A stretch of DNA of 64,000 bases from the NCBI GenBank assembly GCA_016722655.1, contig JADKIR010000005.1, positions 62,001-126,000 of the forward strand, read 5' to 3'. This document shows, one piece after another, positions 61,086-64,000 of the stretch (its first letter is position 1; each line of letters starts with the position of its first letter). The stretch comes from Cytophagaceae bacterium. GTDB lineage: Bacteria > Bacteroidota > Bacteroidia > Cytophagales > Spirosomataceae. A model generated the notes under the pieces. The model ran no database searches. It was not told the DNA's origin and saw nothing but the letters and a program-made list of their open reading frames with translations. A program made the position numbers and the translations under genes.

Positions 61086-62363
61086 AGTAAGTAAGTCCAA
61101 TTCTGAAATTTTCACATTGTATTGGGCACTTACAAGTCTGTTCATCACGGTGTTATATCGGGTCTGGGCATCATTTAGCTCAAGAATAGTTGAAGAACCG
61201 AGTTTGAATTTTTCCAATGAAATTTCGAGATTTTCTTCGGCAACATTTCTGTTTAACTCTTCCAGTGACAATATCTCCTTATCGTTTTCATATTGTTGAT
61301 AGGCAGAAGTCAGGTCATTTTCAATCCGATTGAAAAGGTCTTCTTCCTGAATTCTAAGTATTTCTCCGTTGATTTTGGTGGTTTGAATATTACGTTTTAT
61401 CGTGCCACCATCAAAAACTCTCCAGGTAGCACTAACCCCGGCGTTGAGACCAATAGATTGGTTAAAAGTAATTAAACCGGCGTTGTTTGAGTTAAAATTG
61501 TAACCAAAAGAGCTATTCAAATTTATCCTTGGCTTTCTGAATGATTCACTTTCTTTTTGTGTAAGTAAGTTTATTTCTTCAGACTTTTTAATATTTAAAA
61601 ATTCCGGATTTTGACTTCTTGCTTCGTCAATCAAATCTTTCAAACTGTAAGAAAAACCTTTAAACCCATCTTTTTCAACTTCAAATTCAATTGCCGGACT
61701 TCGTCCCAACAGACCATTTAACTTAATCTTTGAATTTTTCAATTGATTTTCAGTATTTACGAGATTGGTTTGTTGAATACTGATATCGGCTTTTGATTGG
61801 AGGTAATCCAGTTTTGAACCCCGGCCAATCTGCCAGCGTTCCTCAGTTATTTTCAGCCTTTCGTCATAATACTTCATTATCTCTTTCAGATATGCCAATG
61901 TCCCTTCCAAACGCTGAATATCGTAATACACCAGCATAACATTTGAGAGTGTATTTTGTATCATTGTTTGATTTTGGACTTTTGCCTGCTGACCCTGAGT
62001 TTTTAGTTTTTCAAAAGTAGCCTGCATTTTTTTTCCATCATAAAGCGTGTAACTCAATGCTAGATTCGTATTTGGGGTTATTGATCTACCAAATCGATTT
62101 ATGACTCTGCCATCAATAAAGTTTTGATGTACCTGGTTAAATGATGAACTTAAACTTGTATTCCAGTCAATTGTAGGAACCATGCCCGCATTGGCTTTAA
62201 ATATTTGGTTTTCAACAAGCTCAATTTGTTTTTTTGAGGCCTTTAAACCATAATTATTTTCTAAGGCAATATTTTGAGCTTCAGAAAGAGACAATACTTT
62301 TTGACTGAAACCAGTTAAACTTATTATGGCAAAAACTGTGGTTAATAATTTTCTAAATTTCAT
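61062..62363 (-). CDS. TolC family outer-membrane efflux protein
   Basis: A 433-residue TolC-type outer-membrane channel: signal peptide about 1-20 (ISLTGFSQK), two structural repeats, each with beta strands then long coiled coils (e.g. LSLSEAQNIALENNYGLKAS start and GSKLDYLQSKADISIQQTNL, GSSTILELNDAQTRYNTVMN). Works with the RND pump encoded 33 bases upstream on the same strand. A periplasmic adaptor would lie beyond the window edge. Confidence 0.93.
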   Translation of the reverse strand: MKFRKLLTTVFAIISLTGFSQKVLSLSEAQNIALENNYGLKASKKQIELVENQIFKANAGMVPTIDWNTSLSSSFNQVHQNFIDGRVINRFGRSITPNTNLALSYTLYDGKKMQATFEKLKTQGQQAKVQNQTMIQNTLSNVMLVYYDIQRLEGTLAYLKEIMKYYDERLKITEERWQIGRGSKLDYLQSKADISIQQTNLVNTENQLKNSKIKLNGLLGRSPAIEFEVEKDGFKGFSYSLKDLIDEARSQNPEFLNIKKSEEINLLTQKESESFRKPRINLNSSFGYNFNSNNAGLITFNQSIGLNAGVSATWRVFDGGTIKRNIQTTKINGEILRIQEEDLFNRIENDLTSAYQQYENDKEILSLEELNRNVAEENLEISLEKFKLGSSTILELNDAQTRYNTVMNRLVSAQYNVKISELDLLTLSGRLVK

Positions 62364-62396
62364 TTACAATTTTAATTTTAAAAAAAAAAAGCATTT

Positions 62397-64000
62397 TTAC
62401 TCATGAGCCATCTCTTCAATGGCTTTCATTCTTTCAAAATTCTTTTCTTTACTTAAATAAATATATATGGCTGGAATCACATAAAGCGTAAGAATCAAAG
62501 AAACCAATAAACCTCCAATAACTACAATTCCCATTGAGCGGCGACTGGCACCTGCAGAGCCCAAAGCCAACGCTATCGGCAATGCACCAAATGTTGTAGC
62601 CAATGTTGTCATTAATATAGGACGAAGACGCATTGAAGCAGCTTCAATGGCGGCTTTGGGTTTGGTATAACCTTTTTCTCTTAATTGATTTGCAAATTCT
62701 ACGATTAAAATTCCATTTTTTGTTACTAATCCTATCAGCATAATCATTCCTATCTGACTAAAAATGTTTAAAGTCTGATCAAAAAACCAAAGTGAGATTA
62801 CTGCACCAGCTATGGCCAAAGGCACCGTAAACATGATTATAAGGGGATCGACGAAACTTTCAAATTGAGCTGCTAAAATCAGGAATACAAGTATAAGAGC
62901 CAATCCAAAAGAAAACATTGTATTGGAAGAACTCTCTGCAAAGTCCCTTGATGAGCCCGTAAGTACTGTTCTGATGGTTTCATCGTTGAGTTTATCTCTG
63001 ATCTCATCCATGGCTTTAATACCATCAGCAATAGTTTTCCCGGGTGCAAGGCCGGCTGATACCGTGGCACTCATATAACGATCGTAATGGTACAATTGTG
63101 GCGGACTACTGTTTTCTTCAACTTTTACGATATTATCGAGTTGAACCAATTCGCCCCGACTGTTTTTTACATACATACTTTTGAGGTCAAAAGGCTCATT
63201 TCGGTCTTTTCTGTCAAATTGCCCAATTACCTGATATTGACGACCATTCATGGTGAAATATGAGAATCTTTGTCCGGCGAAGGCCAGCTGCATGGTTTGT
63301 GCCACGTCTGCCACGGCTACCCCTAAGCTTTTTGATTTTTCTCTATCAATTATTATTGAAAGCTCAGGTTTTGAAAATTTTAAGTTTACATCTGAAATCA
63401 TGAAAGTTGGGTTTTTCTGAACCTCATCCATAAATTTTGGTAAATATTCTCTAAGTTTTTTGAAATTAGGAGCCTGAATTACATATCCAACAGGCAAACC
63501 CCCTCTTTTATTAACTGCAATCGTTTGCTGTTGGTTTACGAATGCTCTGCCATCGGAAATTTTCCTCAAAATATTCGTCATGTTGTCACTTACTTCCATT
63601 TGTGACTTGGTTCTTTCATTTTTTGGATAAAGTGAAATCCGGCCAAAACCAGTATTTGCACCACCAGAACCTCCAAATGAAGGAGCAGTAACGGTCATGA
63701 CTCCATTTACTTCAGGAATAGAGTCATTAATCATCTTTTCAGCTTTCTGAATGTAATTATCCATGTAGTCGTAAGATGAACCCTCAGGGCCGGAAAACTG
63801 AACCTGTAAACTGCTGCGGTCGTCAAGGGGTGCAAGCTCTGAGTTTAGTTTCCCCCAAAAAATATAAACCATCAAAAATATCACAGCCATGATAGGCATC
63901 ACAATCCATTTTTTTGCAACAAAATTTACCAAACTACTGTGGTAGCTACTTTCTAATTTTTGGAAAAATGGCTCAGTAACCACATAAAATCTTGATTTTT
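62397..64000 (-). CDS. Efflux RND transporter permease subunit, C-terminal half (runs off the window edge)
   Basis: The frame is open to base 64000 with no start codon of its own required, so only the C-terminal 534 residues are present. Matches HAE1/AcrB-type RND pumps: VTEPFFQKLESSYH after the central helix break, VAQTMQLAFAGQRF in the second periplasmic domain, then the final membrane helices with FVDPLIIMFTVPLAIAGAV, the LIGLVTKNGILIVEFANQLR region and the MRLRPILMTTLATTFGALP motif. Acts with TolC in proton-driven export. Substrate unknown. Confidence 0.94.
   Translation of the reverse strand, partial: KSRFYVVTEPFFQKLESSYHSSLVNFVAKKWIVMPIMAVIFLMVYIFWGKLNSELAPLDDRSSLQVQFSGPEGSSYDYMDNYIQKAEKMINDSIPEVNGVMTVTAPSFGGSGGANTGFGRISLYPKNERTKSQMEVSDNMTNILRKISDGRAFVNQQQTIAVNKRGGLPVGYVIQAPNFKKLREYLPKFMDEVQKNPTFMISDVNLKFSKPELSIIIDREKSKSLGVAVADVAQTMQLAFAGQRFSYFTMNGRQYQVIGQFDRKDRNEPFDLKSMYVKNSRGELVQLDNIVKVEENSSPPQLYHYDRYMSATVSAGLAPGKTIADGIKAMDEIRDKLNDETIRTVLTGSSRDFAESSSNTMFSFGLALILVFLILAAQFESFVDPLIIMFTVPLAIAGAVISLWFFDQTLNIFSQIGMIMLIGLVTKNGILIVEFANQLREKGYTKPKAAIEAASMRLRPILMTTLATTFGALPIALALGSAGASRRSMGIVVIGGLLVSLILTLYVIPAIYIYLSKEKNFERMKAIEEMAHE

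Noticed and set aside
1..64000. CRISPR arrays, tRNA or rRNA genes, insertion sequences
   Set aside because: No repeat-spacer pattern, no cloverleaf-like GC-rich intergenic segment, no transposase and no terminal inverted repeats were seen by eye.

Overview
The window is 64 kb of AT-rich chromosome from a member of the Bacteroidota, most likely the Cytophagales. The placement is an inference from several sequence signs: -7 promoter boxes of the form TAnnTTTG, two secreted proteins with C-terminal type IX secretion (Por) sorting domains, TonB-dependent receptors with N-terminal carboxypeptidase-like domains, a HYC_CC_PP protein, a DUF4834 protein, bacillithiol synthesis (BshA), and a group II GGGPS-like enzyme. 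No rRNA, tRNA, CRISPR array, insertion sequence or prophage was seen. Gene density is high and most of the content is ordinary chromosomal housekeeping.

Layout. 0-4.4 kb: an edge-truncated lipoprotein, an M48 protease, and a tight FAH-hydrolase / M23 peptidase / peroxiredoxin run. 4.4-8.3 kb: a probable metal/thiol locus (HYC_CC_PP protein, TonB receptor, HMA-domain protein, OsmC protein, tiny Cys-rich exported protein) ending at a strong terminator. 8.3-12.7 kb: thymidylate synthase facing folK, a GGGPS-like enzyme, a small membrane protein and RecQ. 12.8-19 kb: secreted metzincin-like protease, TlpA-like thioredoxin, a frameshifted DUF4834 gene, DoxX, purN, and a UbiA prenyltransferase. 19-24.9 kb: bshA, an ABC exporter, a HAD phosphatase, an acyl-CoA hydrolase/transferase and a pentapeptide-repeat protein. 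25-29.6 kb: a beta-helix lipoprotein and leuS. 29.8-31.4 kb: a small accessory islet with a PIN toxin-antitoxin pair, a broken phage-type repressor and two tiny ORFs. 31.4-39.6 kb: a maltodextrin locus (MFS transporter, two GH13 enzymes, beta-phosphoglucomutase, GH65 phosphorylase) without SusC/SusD. 39.6-45.8 kb: CDF transporter, NUDIX, surE, deoxynucleoside kinase, and a large GT117 (DUF2723) protein split by a frameshift. 45.8-48.8 kb: a TonB receptor and a lipoprotein, each preceded by the same palindromic operator-like site. 48.9-51.4 kb: polysaccharide polymerase/ligase-like protein and a GT4 glycosyltransferase. 51.7-54.5 kb: rplU-rpmA, Nfu and an XRE/ImmA-type regulator. 54.6-61 kb: lipoprotein, T9SS-exported protein, DUF255 thioredoxin-like protein and the 5-oxoprolinase genes pxpB-pxpC-pxpA, overlapping end to end. 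61-64 kb: TolC and the C-terminal half of an RND pump.

The best candidates for something undescribed are: (i) two near-identical palindromes (TTGCAA-N5-TTGCA) overlapping the -7 boxes of the TonB receptor at 45863 and the lipoprotein at 48292, which looks like a small metalloregulator regulon; (ii) the 4.4-8.3 kb locus, in which four exported products each carry vicinal cysteines; and (iii) three genes broken by an apparent single-base loss in a short A/T run, which points to either sequence error or a shared mutational/slippage process.
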